A stretch of DNA of 64,000 nt. It comes from Akkermansiaceae bacterium (GTDB lineage Bacteria; Verrucomicrobiota; Verrucomicrobiia; Verrucomicrobiales; Akkermansiaceae). The notes beneath the pieces were generated by a model, which had not been told where the DNA came from, made no database searches, and worked only from the letters and a program-made list of their open reading frames with translations. This document shows positions 38,075-47,694 of this stretch, piece by piece (position 1 is the first letter of the stretch; each line of letters opens with the position of its first letter). The stretch is from assembly GCA_905181965.1 (NCBI GenBank), contig CAJIZY010000005.1:140539-204538 (forward strand). The letters run 5' to 3'. The position numbers were made by a program, and so were the translations under genes.

Positions 38075-40114
38075 GTGTTCCCTTTATCTTTCGCATTCTC
38101 TCCTTCAAATCTTTTAGCGTTCACAGTTCTGTGCTCGCCCGCCTTGCTCGCACAACTCCCAAACCCTGATTTAAAAACAGTCTTCCCCCAGGGCCTGCAA
38201 GCTGGCACCTCAACCGAAATCACGATCGGCGGAAGCGAACTCGAAGAAACAACGGCTCTTCACTTCTCACACCCCGGGCTCACCGCCGAAGCCATCCAGC
38301 ATTCCGCTACCGACTACTCCCCCGCCAAACCCAATCCTCTTCGCTACCGTATCACAGCCACCCCCGAAACTCCTGCCGGTATATACGAAGTCTCTGCTCA
38401 AACCCGCCTTGGCCTTACAGCTCCACGTGCCTTCGTCGTCAGTCACCTTCCTGAAAAAAATCACGGCACCAATCACTCGCCTGAGACCGCTGAAATCCTC
38501 CCCCTCGACTCCATCGTTAATGGCCACGCCGATAACACCGCAATCGACCATTACAAAATCACTCTTGCCCAAGGGCAAACTGTCCACCTCCACTGCCAAG
38601 CTCAAGTCATCGACTCCCGCTTGGATCCCACCCTTGTTCTACTCTCTCCCGATGGTCACGAACTTGCCCGTGACAATGATCGCTCCACTCACAACCGCGA
38701 CGCATCCATTACTTTCAAAACTCCCACCGCCGGCACTTACCTGATCAAGATTCACGATGTAACCTTTAGTGGCGGTGTTGAGCACCCTTATCGCCTGATC
38801 GCTGCCACCACAGCGGTTCCCGATATTGATACCTCTTTCTTGCGCACCAAAGACCACCCCACAGATACTACGGTAACTCTCTCAAAATCTCCGAGTTATC
38901 ATTCCTTTTCTGCCAAAAAAGATCACCCGCTTTGGATCGAACTTCTCTCCGCACGCCTGCATCAACCTTCCGATTCCCTCCTAATAGTCGAACAAGTGAC
39001 GACCGACCAAAACGGCAATACACAATATAAGGAAATCGCTTCCAACGACGACTTCATCCTTCCAAACGGCGGCCGCCATTGCCCTCTTCGAACAAGTGAC
39101 TCCGCAATCAAATTTAATCCACCTGCCGACGGGCAATATCGCCTCACCCTTCTCAATCAATTTAGCAAGCCTGCTTCCGCTAAACTCCGCATCCGCCCCC
39201 CTGCCTCTGGTTACAAGCTCATTGCCACCCCATGGCATTTGCACCAAAAAGACAAATCTCTTCCTCGGCAAACCACCATCATCCGTCAAGGTGGCACCGC
39301 ACGGCTTCGAATCTTCGTCATCCGAGATTCGGGATTCGACGAAACCATCAATCTCTCAATCGACGGTCTCCCCCCCGGGCTCGACTTCCACCCCAAATCA
39401 ATCCCCCCTGACAAAACAACCGCTACCCTCATCCTTACCTCACAACCAAACGCTGCGCCAGCCCATAGCTTTCTAACCATCAAGGGAACAAGCAACGAAA
39501 AGATCACCGCCGCCCAACCCGCCACCTCATCTTGGCACGTTGGAAATTGGGACGCCGAACGCCATCAGACCCGCCTCGCCCAACTTTTCCCACTCAGCAT
39601 TACACACGCTGAAAAAGCACCTCTTGTCCTCAGTCCCACCGCCTCTTCCTTCACATATAAAATTGGAGAAACTCTCGAGATCCCATTCAAAATTACCAAA
39701 AATGCCGAAATCAAAGGCGAGATTACAGTCACCCTGATCAATTCCCCTCACTCCAAACCACCTCAGATCAAAATCAAACCTGATGCGACAGAGGGGAAAA
39801 TCACGATCCCGCTCAACGCATCCAACGATCTTAAAATCGCCCCAAACCAAACTCACCAATTCACTCTTCAGGCCAACTTCACCCTGAGCCACCAAAACAA
39901 TCTCCCCGCCCTCGAGAGCGCCAAAGCAGATCTCAAACACCTCGAAGATTTAGAAAAGTCACTCAAAGCTGACTCCCAACCCATCCCGCCTGCGTTCAAC
40001 ACCGCCAAAAAGAAAGCCGCTGATTTCCTCCGCCAACAAAGCGAAAGGTCCAAGCCTCGCGATCTCACCCACTCAGCTTATTCTTCGCTCCTCACTCTCA
40101 CCATCACACCATGA
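38075..40114 (+). CDS. Exported pre-peptidase-domain (PPC) / Ig-like protein
   Basis: 679 residues if it starts at the GTG at 38075, 11 bases after the previous stop; this start gives a signal-like N-terminus (FPLSFAFSPSNLLAFTVLCS...). The frame is open further upstream, but that part overlaps the preceding gene and carries no signal. An IPT-like strand set (KTVFPQGLQAGTSTEITIGG) is followed by a PPC domain at about 125-240 (IDHYKITLAQGQTVHLHCQA; LDPTLVLLSPDGHELARDND) and further beta-rich repeats to a charged helical C-terminus. No catalytic domain is visible; probably a binding or scaffold component. It overlaps the next gene by ATGA. Confidence 0.82.
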   Translation: MFPLSFAFSPSNLLAFTVLCSPALLAQLPNPDLKTVFPQGLQAGTSTEITIGGSELEETTALHFSHPGLTAEAIQHSATDYSPAKPNPLRYRITATPETPAGIYEVSAQTRLGLTAPRAFVVSHLPEKNHGTNHSPETAEILPLDSIVNGHADNTAIDHYKITLAQGQTVHLHCQAQVIDSRLDPTLVLLSPDGHELARDNDRSTHNRDASITFKTPTAGTYLIKIHDVTFSGGVEHPYRLIAATTAVPDIDTSFLRTKDHPTDTTVTLSKSPSYHSFSAKKDHPLWIELLSARLHQPSDSLLIVEQVTTDQNGNTQYKEIASNDDFILPNGGRHCPLRTSDSAIKFNPPADGQYRLTLLNQFSKPASAKLRIRPPASGYKLIATPWHLHQKDKSLPRQTTIIRQGGTARLRIFVIRDSGFDETINLSIDGLPPGLDFHPKSIPPDKTTATLILTSQPNAAPAHSFLTIKGTSNEKITAAQPATSSWHVGNWDAERHQTRLAQLFPLSITHAEKAPLVLSPTASSFTYKIGETLEIPFKITKNAEIKGEITVTLINSPHSKPPQIKIKPDATEGKITIPLNASNDLKIAPNQTHQFTLQANFTLSHQNNLPALESAKADLKHLEDLEKSLKADSQPIPPAFNTAKKKAADFLRQQSERSKPRDLTHSAYSSLLTLTITP

Positions 40115-42336
40115 GACTGATCCTCCTCGCCCTCTGTCCAATCTTGGCCCACGCCGCTCTTCCCGTCGCCTCTCTTCAACGAAATACCCAGGTTGACTTC
40201 GCGCGTGAGATTGTTCCTGTGCTCAAACAAAACTGTTTCGCCTGCCATAACGCTAAAAAGGCCAAAGCAGACCTCAACCTTGAATCCCCTCAGGATATGA
40301 TCACGGGTGGTGACTCAGGCCCCTCTCTCGTTCCGGGAAACCCAGACAAAAGCCTAGTCTTCACTTACTCGGCTCACCTCGAGGAAGACCCCATGCCCCC
40401 CTTAAAAAACAAATCTAACGCTAGAAATCTTAACCCCCAAGAACTGGCACTCCTTAGACTTTGGATTGTCCAAGGTGCGCAAGGTTCATCCGCAACCCTT
40501 TCCAGCCCTACTGAGTGGTCCTCTCTCAACGAGATCCAAGCTAGCTACGCAACCGCCATCACTCCACAAGCCCGCTTTGCCGCAGTTTCCCGCGGAAATC
40601 GACTTTATGTCTACGATCTCCATCGCGGAGCTCTGGATGCGGAACTCATCGATCCAGCCCTCCCCAATTCCGCTCATCGCGATTTCGTTCACACCCTTGC
40701 TTTCAATCAATATCAAGTCCTCGCCTCTGGAGGATACCGGACCCTCAAACTCTGGCAACGCCATCTGCCGGCAGGAGCCAAAGTTGAGACCCCTTTTCCT
40801 GAGCTCCCTCCCCTAGATCCCGCATCGCCCCCAATTCCGCTCCAAGAACTTAAAGAGCCCATTAGCGCCATCACGCTCCACCAGTCTTCCCAAAGAATCG
40901 CGACCGGGCACCCCAATGGCTCCACACGAATCTGGAATGCCAAAGACGGCAAATTGATCCTCGAAATCAAAAGCGACCAAGCCGTCCTGCGTAAAACCAA
41001 ACAACTCCAATTTAAACAGGAACTCGCACAAAAAGTTCACGACCAAGCGAAAAGCCAACTTGGGAGTGCCGAAAAAAAATGGACCGATCTTTCTCTCAAG
41101 ACCAAAGAAGCGGCCCTGGCTCTCGCCAAAGCGAACACAGCTCTCGATCAAAAAGAGCACGCCCTTCAAACCCAACAGCAGCTTGTTGACTCGGCACAAA
41201 CCACCAAGAAGCCAAAGGACGAAATAAAAAAACTCACCGACGAACTCAACAAACGTCGCAATGAACGTGATAGCTCCCGCGCCTTACTCCGAAGTGCCCA
41301 GCACACCCACAAACTCACCATCAAAGACGGCACGACCGCAGCCCAAAATTTCCTTACAATCCAAGCCCGCGTTTCCGAAACCGAGACCAAATTTATCAGT
41401 GCTCAGGAAGCCTTGAAAGCGCACCAAACTGAAGCCGCCAAAACAAATCTCTCAGCCGTAAAAGCTCTCGCCTTTTCTCCTGATGGCAAGTCCCTTGCCA
41501 CCGCCAGCGATACCTTCCCCCTTCATCTTTGGAACTCTCATACCGGACAGGACCTTGATGCCCTCGCACCCCCGCAAACACCAACTGCTCTTACGTTTAC
41601 AGACGAAACCACCGTTCTCACTCATCTTCCAGACAACTCCGTTTTCGCCTTCTCCACCACTCCCACCTGGATCATCAAACGCCAATGGGGCAACCCCCAA
41701 AAAGCCACCCCGTTTCCCGGTCGTGTCTTGGCTGTCGCCTTCCATTCAAACGGACATCAACTCGCAGCCGCTTCCGGAATTCCATCCCGACATTCTCTCA
41801 TCCACCTCCTTGATCTCGAAAACGAAGCTAGCATCACTACTCTTTCAAAGGCCCACCTCGATACCATCACCGCTCTCAGTTACTCCCCCGATGGAAACCG
41901 ACTCGCCTCAGCCTCCACCGACCGAACAATCAAAATCCATCAACTTAACCCCCCGACTCTCGAAAAAACTCTCGAAGGCCACAACAATCATATCCTCTCG
42001 CTTGCTTGGAGTCCGGACGCGTCCATTCTAGCCTCGGCGGGAGTCGACCGTCTCTACAAACTCTGGAATCCGAAAACAGGTAAAGAAACCAAATCTCAAG
42101 GTGGTTTCTCGGCCGAAATTGCCGGCATCTCGTTCCTCGGTCACAGCAACCAACTCCTCACCGCATCTGCCAAGGATCTTAAAGCCAACAACCAAAGCCT
42201 ACCCGGTATTACGGACACCATTCTTTCCGCTTCAACGACCCCCGACGGCGCCTTTATCGTTGCTGCCGGTAACACCGGGACTCTCCAAATTTGGACCGCA
42301 CACGACCGAAAAACTCTCCACACTTTTTCCAAATGA
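40111..42336 (+). CDS. PSCyt cytochrome-WD40 protein with coiled-coil insertion
   Basis: 741 residues, signal peptide 1-16. PSCyt domain at about 25-130 with CFACHNAKKAKADLNLE and DPMPPLKNK. WD40-like repeats follow (LAFNQYQVLASGGYRTLKLW; TLHQSSQRIATGHPNGSTRIW), are interrupted at about residues 290-445 by a long charged, Ala/Lys/Gln-rich helical stretch that reads as a coiled coil, and resume with classical repeats (LAFSPDGKSLATASDTFPLHLW; LSYSPDGNRLASASTDRTIKIH; LAWSPDASILASAGVDRLYKLW). The last gene of the four-gene operon. The likely role is a heme-bearing scaffold outside the cytoplasm; the helical arm suggests oligomerisation. Confidence 0.9.
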   Translation: MRLILLALCPILAHAALPVASLQRNTQVDFAREIVPVLKQNCFACHNAKKAKADLNLESPQDMITGGDSGPSLVPGNPDKSLVFTYSAHLEEDPMPPLKNKSNARNLNPQELALLRLWIVQGAQGSSATLSSPTEWSSLNEIQASYATAITPQARFAAVSRGNRLYVYDLHRGALDAELIDPALPNSAHRDFVHTLAFNQYQVLASGGYRTLKLWQRHLPAGAKVETPFPELPPLDPASPPIPLQELKEPISAITLHQSSQRIATGHPNGSTRIWNAKDGKLILEIKSDQAVLRKTKQLQFKQELAQKVHDQAKSQLGSAEKKWTDLSLKTKEAALALAKANTALDQKEHALQTQQQLVDSAQTTKKPKDEIKKLTDELNKRRNERDSSRALLRSAQHTHKLTIKDGTTAAQNFLTIQARVSETETKFISAQEALKAHQTEAAKTNLSAVKALAFSPDGKSLATASDTFPLHLWNSHTGQDLDALAPPQTPTALTFTDETTVLTHLPDNSVFAFSTTPTWIIKRQWGNPQKATPFPGRVLAVAFHSNGHQLAAASGIPSRHSLIHLLDLENEASITTLSKAHLDTITALSYSPDGNRLASASTDRTIKIHQLNPPTLEKTLEGHNNHILSLAWSPDASILASAGVDRLYKLWNPKTGKETKSQGGFSAEIAGISFLGHSNQLLTASAKDLKANNQSLPGITDTILSASTTPDGAFIVAAGNTGTLQIWTAHDRKTLHTFSK

Positions 42337-42362
42337 ACCGTGAATTGGTGATCATTTCTTAA

Positions 42363-43209
42363 TCACTCCAAAGAAACCCGAAGGCGAATCGGGTGGTGGT
42401 CAGAAACAGCGTTACCTTTCCCGTCTCCATTAGAATCAACTTGGAGAATTGCCTTTTTATAAAAGGGCGAAGTGAAAATATGATCAATCCGTAAGCCAGC
42501 TTCGAGCGTTGCCTTCCAGTGGCTGGAAGACTTCATTTTCTTTGTGGCATGGTCGAGAAGGAGCCCAGACTTGAGAAACTGAATGATCGCAGGATTATCC
42601 GTAGTGGCATTAAAATCTCCCATGACAAGATAGGGGTCCTCTGAGTGCTTTCTGGTTTTGACTTTCTTAAGCATTAATTCACCCGATTTCAGGCGGGCAG
42701 GTTGGCTACGATGATCCCAGTGGGTATTATAAACGTAGAGAGCGGTTCCTTCATCCGGACCTGAAATTTTAATGAGCCGAGCCCAAGAACAGATCCGGTT
42801 GTGATAGTTTCCCCAGGTCCGGCTGGCAATAACCTCAGGGGTATCTGAAAGCCAATAAGTCCCATGCTTCCTCAGCATCGAGTCTCCAGATTTTATGATC
42901 ATAGAAAATTGGGGAAAATTCGCCGGCCATTTTCCCGTCGTCCCGACCCACTCCGATATGCGCATAGTTTGGCAACCCTTTGGCCATATCAAGAAGCTGG
43001 TTATGTTTCACCTCTTGCAGGCCAATGATACTCGCTTTGTGGTTCAATAGATATGTCGCAAGAAGAGCCTTCCGCCCCTCCCAGTTTCGGGGCCCTTTAT
43101 CTCCCTCATTATCATTTCGAATATTATAGGAAATAACGGTAAGAGAGGGGGCTTTTTCTGACAAGACAGGTGAAACAGTAAGTAAGAAGGCAGCGAAGCA
43201 ACGGATCAT
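42363..43209 (-). CDS. Exported endonuclease/exonuclease/phosphatase-family hydrolase, one frameshift
   Basis: From ATG 43209 (MIRCFAAFLLTVSPVLSE signal) the frame reads SYNIRNDNEGDKGPRNWEGR and IIGLQEVKHNQLLD, then breaks near 42870-42880 after IFYDHKIWRLD. The other frame continues with HGTYWLSDTPEV, YNTHWDHRS, MGDFNATTDN, RIDHIFTSPF and SDHHPIRLRV. These are the complete catalytic set of the EEP fold (Asn, Glu, His, Asp-x-Asn, Ser-Asp-His), about 281 residues in all. Removing one base restores the frame. Exported members act on nucleic acids, phospholipids or inositol phosphates; substrate unknown. Confidence 0.82.
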
Positions 43210-43394
43210 AGCAATTGGTTTTGAATCGGAATGGAACGGTGGTTGAGACGATAAGGTATTTTCTACGCTGACACCAGCGAACCCGAAAGCTGGCGAGAAA
43301 AACTTTCTTCCACAATTTGATTTTCCCAAGCTGCTTGACTTCAAAACCTTAAAAACCAGGATCCTCTTAAGCTAAAAGAAAAAGAATATTCCAA

Positions 43395-44880
43395 ATGTAT
43401 TTCGACAAACTGCATGTCCCGCTCATCACGATTTTGGCTACCTTTCAGGCAGTTGGATTTTTGCAGGCCGAAAAATTACCTGCTCGGCCCAATGTTCTCT
43501 TCATCGCTATTGATGATATGAACGATTGGACGGGATTTCTCGGCGGCCATCCGCAAGCGCAAACACCCCAGATGGATCGTCTCGCCAAAAAAGGGGTAAA
43601 CTTTGCTAATGCTCATTGCTCGGCCCCCGGATGTTCTCCCAGCCGTAACGCCCTTTTATATGGGGTCGAGCCCTACAAATCTGGACTCTACGCCTTTTAT
43701 GATCAGGACAAATTTTCTAAATCGCAGTTAGAGGACTACACTTCGCTTCCAGAATTTTTCAAAAACAATGGATACGCCACATTTGGCTCGGGAAAAATTC
43801 ATCACAGGCGAAATCCTACCCCCGTGGAATGGACCGAATTTTATGACCACAAAGCCGAGAAGAGAAACCCCATGATCTTTGACGACTCTGGATATCGACA
43901 AGGAAAATCTTCGAAGATGAACTTTAAGCCCACCTTAAATCCTCTCGAGGATCACAACGATTATAAGAATGCCAGTTTCGGCACGGAAATATTATCGAGA
44001 GAGCATGCAAAGCCATTCTTCCTTGCGGTAGGAATCGTGAAACCACACTTAGCCTTCGTCGCACCCAAACAATTCTTTGACCTCTATCCCGATCCGGTAA
44101 AACCACCTAGAATTAGAGTCAAAGATCACGAGGACATTCCGGCGGTTGGTCGAGCTATGGCAAAGGTCAAAGATGACAAACGGTTCAAGAGTGATAGCGC
44201 CTGGAATGAGGTCCGGCGCGCCTATCTTGCGTGTATCTCGTGGGCCGATCATAATGTCGGACGTCTCATCGACGCCCTTGAAGCCAGCCCTTATGCCGAC
44301 AACACCGTGGTAGTTCTTTGGTCAGACCATGGATTCCATCTTGGAGAGAAAGAATCACTTCCGTAAGTTTGCCTTGTGGGAGGAAACCACCCGCGTTCCT
44401 TTTATCATCTGGGACACCCGTGATCAGAATACAAAAGAAGCGCGTGTCATTGATGATGGGGTCTCGCTGATTAATATCTACAAAACATTGGCTGATCTCA
44501 GCGGATTGAAAGCCCCTGATTATATCGATGGTTTTAGTTTGGCTCCCCAAATGCTCGATCCGTCTAAGCCATTCAAAGCGCCCGCCATCTGCTCATGGGG
44601 ACGCGGTAATTACACAGTGCGTGACAAAGACTGGCGCTATACGCGCTACTACAACGGAGGCGAAGAACTTTACCATCATCTCAAAGATTCCGATGAGTGG
44701 ACAAACTTGTCTGCAAATCCCAAATACGCAGCCCACAAAAAACGCCTCGCTTCCTACCTCCCTGTAAAAGAAGCCCCGATGGTAGAGAAAGGCATCGAAA
44801 CCTGGAGCGTCCCTATCAGTGCAGATAAACCTCTGACAAACAAAAAGAAAACGAAGCCCGCGAGCCTAAAGAAAAACTAA
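43395..44880 (+). CDS. Exported sulfatase (iduronate-2-sulfatase-like), one frameshift
   Basis: About 494 residues in two frames. Signal peptide 1-26; metal site NVLFIAIDDMNDW near 34; modification site CSPSRNALLYG with Cys80 as formylglycine precursor; GSGKIHHRR near 136; KPHLAFVAPKQFFDLYP near 216; SDHGFHLGEK near 312. At 44346-44352 one extra base in the AAAG run puts a stop shortly after; the next frame continues as NHFRKFALWEETTRVPFIIWD, the canonical continuation, and runs to ELYHHLKDSDEWTNLSANP. Apart from this indel nothing essential is missing. The divergent neighbour is the EEP hydrolase. Confidence 0.86.
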
Positions 44881-44950
44881 ACAAGACTCCCCGACGACCA
44901 GCCACCGATTGATAACGATCACCAAGCCTTCAGTGTCTTGAGCTGATATT

Positions 44951-47449
44951 TCACTCCTTTGCTCCCGCTGCTTCAACAGTCGCTGGAGAAAGTTTCGCTT
45001 CTTCCATCCAAAGGCTAACGTGCCCATTGGGTGGTACTTCCTTACCCCGGAAATCAGGATGCGGGCCATGATAGTGGGTCACATTTTTGAAGTGCGTGTA
45101 GCGTAAAAAATTGATTACCGCGATCGTCACTTTGCCACCTTCAAACTCGGGGAGAATGTCCTCATAAATATAAGCCCCACGAATCCCGGAATAGCGGTAG
45201 AATCCCCCATTGGCCTGGGTGAGCAACTTTCCATTCACATAAATCGCAAATCCCTCTCCAGAGCGATCGCAACCCGCTCCGCCCAAAATCAAGCGATAGG
45301 CATGACCTTTCTTCATCGCCGGAATCTCAAAAGTCTGGCTCATCAAAAGTACTTCCTTCTCCCAAAGGGTAGCCGGAATCTCACTGCATTGACAATGAGT
45401 TCCATTGCATGAAGGGCGGCGGCGGTCGAGCTTGTCACCCATCCTGCCAAACGGTGCTTTAGCCGTTTCCCACCCCGCTTGGGACGAATCAAAATCAGCA
45501 GCGAACCAATTCTCCATCCCTTTCGGAAAAGTGATCTTACGAAAGCGATCGCTCTTTCCCGCTTCCTGCTTCTCAGGTGGATCAAAACTAAAATACGACC
45601 ACTCGGCGGTACGCATTTCGGGGCCGAAAGGTTTCCAACCATATCCGGTAACTCCAGCCATATCATAGTAGTCGATCAAGGTATCAAGATCGCTGCGAAT
45701 ATCGGCTGGAGCTCTGCCAGTCTTCTTACCAGTCACGATTCCCTTGAGTGCGCTACGGCTATTTGAAGCAAAAGCCGCCTCAATAAATCCCGGAACCATC
45801 TCGTCCATGATGATCGGCTTAAGAGCCTGCCCCATCTCTCGGTAATAATCGGGACCATAGTGAGGTCCCCGTTTGTTAAAGTTACCAGTAACAGCATCTG
45901 AGAAGATTGTTTTCACATCTGGGTTTTGCTGCGGACGGTTGGCAATCGTCAGTTTCTCCGCCTTACCACCTTGTAATTCTACCATGGCCCGACCGAGAGC
46001 ATCGCCAGTGAGAACATAGGTCTCGGCATTATGATTGTAATGGTATCCCGTGTTAGTTGGAGAAGCTCCCCGAGAACGCCAGAAAGGACGAGTGTCAACA
46101 CTCGCCACATCGCCAACAAATTCAGGATACTGATTCGGATCACCAACCGCCATCTGAGCCTCCCAAGTCATAAAATGGCCAGGGTCCATCTCCATCCCGC
46201 TGAAGCCCACGGTCGCCACCACCGCTGGCATCTTCGGAGTCTTAAACTCCTTACGCACGTCTTTGATCAGATTTACCAAATGTCTCTCATATTCCGCCTT
46301 GGGAATCCCCTTATCTTTGTGTCCCTGAAACCAAACAAAACCAGCAATCTCGTATCCTCGATCGCCATAGTTCGGAACGATCTTGTCGATATTTTTGAGC
46401 GTCTTATAAACGCCTTCAATCATGGAATTATATTCGTAGCCACAATATTCATTGGCCTTTTCCTCCTCAGTCTTACCACTCGAAGGCGGACGAAAATCAA
46501 AACTTAGGGCCCGGTTGCCCATCGACGATTCGATGAGGAGAACAGGCTCATCATGATAAGTTCCCATCACGTAACCAAAAGGAACTTCAGGCCCGATGAA
46601 CTTACCATTGGAGGTCGTAGTAAGCGGTCCACCGCTTCCTCCTTCGTCTTTGGAAATTCGTGTCTCCCAATAGGTCACGTCGTTGCGAATCGTCCACTTG
46701 CCTTGGTCGTCGGAAAACCAAGTGTATTTCTTCTCTCGATTGAGGCTAGTGAGATCACCATGCCCTTTCAGGTCGATATGCTTGAGCCAAAAGGCCGCTG
46801 AGCCTCCCTGCATGTAAGTGATTGAAATCGGATAACGCTTCCCTTCCTCCAGAGGCACCGGTGTAACGACCGCCTCCTTGCCGATCTCTTTGCGGTAAAC
46901 TTCCTTACCCTCCAGGGTCACAATCGCATGGGCGCTATTTTCAAATCCCGCATGAAGCTCGTGCGTTCCACTCATGGGAACATCGATGAAAGCTTGCACC
47001 ACTACCGTGTGAGGCCCCTCAATGCTCGGCAACTGAGCTGAGACTGTGCCTAAAGCCACTGTGGTTTCCTTAACCTGCTTTATCGCACTGTAGTCCGCCC
47101 CCGCCTTGTAGGCCCCAGAATAGATCGAGACTCTGGCTCCCGCCGGCGCATTCTTAGCAGCTGATTGATACACCCCGTGCCTGAGAAGAGCTGATGGGCC
47201 AACCGGCATACGGCCAACTTTAATTCCCGGGTCAGCCGAGAGATAGATGCTTGGATAAACAGGCCGGGATCCATCAAGGTAACCAAAGCCAACCATGTTA
47301 GATTGTCCGGCCAAGATGTAGACCTTGACCTTGCCATCGGATGGTGGGGTCATATCAGGCCTTGGTAAGACAGCGGGCACCTCAGCAGCGGTTGCCGAAA
47401 CAGTAAAAAGTGAAGCGCCAAGCAACAGCGCACAATTCAAGCTATTCAT
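44951..47449 (-). CDS. Large exported SGNH esterase with PA14-like insertion
   Basis: 832 residues from ATG 47449 (MNSLNCALLLGASLFTVSATA signal). SGNH block I VYILAGQSNMVGFGYL at about 34-49. Between blocks I and II lies a PA14-like beta module at about 85-235 (TVVVQAFIDVPMSGTHELHA; ITYMQGGSAAFWLKHIDLKG). The esterase fold then continues (PEVPFGYVMGTYHDEPVLLI; EIAGFVWFQGHKDKGI near 380). The C-terminal about 200 residues contain a galactose-binding-like module (LILGGAGCDRSGEGFAIYVNG). It would deacetylate a carbohydrate it also binds. It is the larger paralogue of the esterase at 19283-20302. Confidence 0.85.
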   Translation of the reverse strand: MNSLNCALLLGASLFTVSATAAEVPAVLPRPDMTPPSDGKVKVYILAGQSNMVGFGYLDGSRPVYPSIYLSADPGIKVGRMPVGPSALLRHGVYQSAAKNAPAGARVSIYSGAYKAGADYSAIKQVKETTVALGTVSAQLPSIEGPHTVVVQAFIDVPMSGTHELHAGFENSAHAIVTLEGKEVYRKEIGKEAVVTPVPLEEGKRYPISITYMQGGSAAFWLKHIDLKGHGDLTSLNREKKYTWFSDDQGKWTIRNDVTYWETRISKDEGGSGGPLTTTSNGKFIGPEVPFGYVMGTYHDEPVLLIESSMGNRALSFDFRPPSSGKTEEEKANEYCGYEYNSMIEGVYKTLKNIDKIVPNYGDRGYEIAGFVWFQGHKDKGIPKAEYERHLVNLIKDVRKEFKTPKMPAVVATVGFSGMEMDPGHFMTWEAQMAVGDPNQYPEFVGDVASVDTRPFWRSRGASPTNTGYHYNHNAETYVLTGDALGRAMVELQGGKAEKLTIANRPQQNPDVKTIFSDAVTGNFNKRGPHYGPDYYREMGQALKPIIMDEMVPGFIEAAFASNSRSALKGIVTGKKTGRAPADIRSDLDTLIDYYDMAGVTGYGWKPFGPEMRTAEWSYFSFDPPEKQEAGKSDRFRKITFPKGMENWFAADFDSSQAGWETAKAPFGRMGDKLDRRRPSCNGTHCQCSEIPATLWEKEVLLMSQTFEIPAMKKGHAYRLILGGAGCDRSGEGFAIYVNGKLLTQANGGFYRYSGIRGAYIYEDILPEFEGGKVTIAVINFLRYTHFKNVTHYHGPHPDFRGKEVPPNGHVSLWMEEAKLSPATVEAAGAKE

Positions 47450-47694
47450 CTTTTTTGGAAGTAAGGGTGTCATCGTTTAAGCTATTCTACCTTGCATCTT
47501 ACAAAATTTCCGAGCTGTCTTTTCAAACAAAGTATCAGAGCGACTTATCCTCCAAGGGGTAGGTCCAACTCCCCATTCGCAGAAACTATTTCATCCTGCG
47601 GCTTTGTAAGGTCATTTTTCTCATAAAAACGGAACCCAAAACTGGTTGAGCTCCGTCTAGCACTCACCTCCATCCCAGAGAAGGTATCGAAGCA

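Noticed and set aside
44340..44360. Programmed ribosomal frameshifting in the sulfatase
   Set aside because: The break is in a canonical sulfatase motif, lacks a slippery heptamer with downstream structure, and resembles the many other single-base indels in the window.
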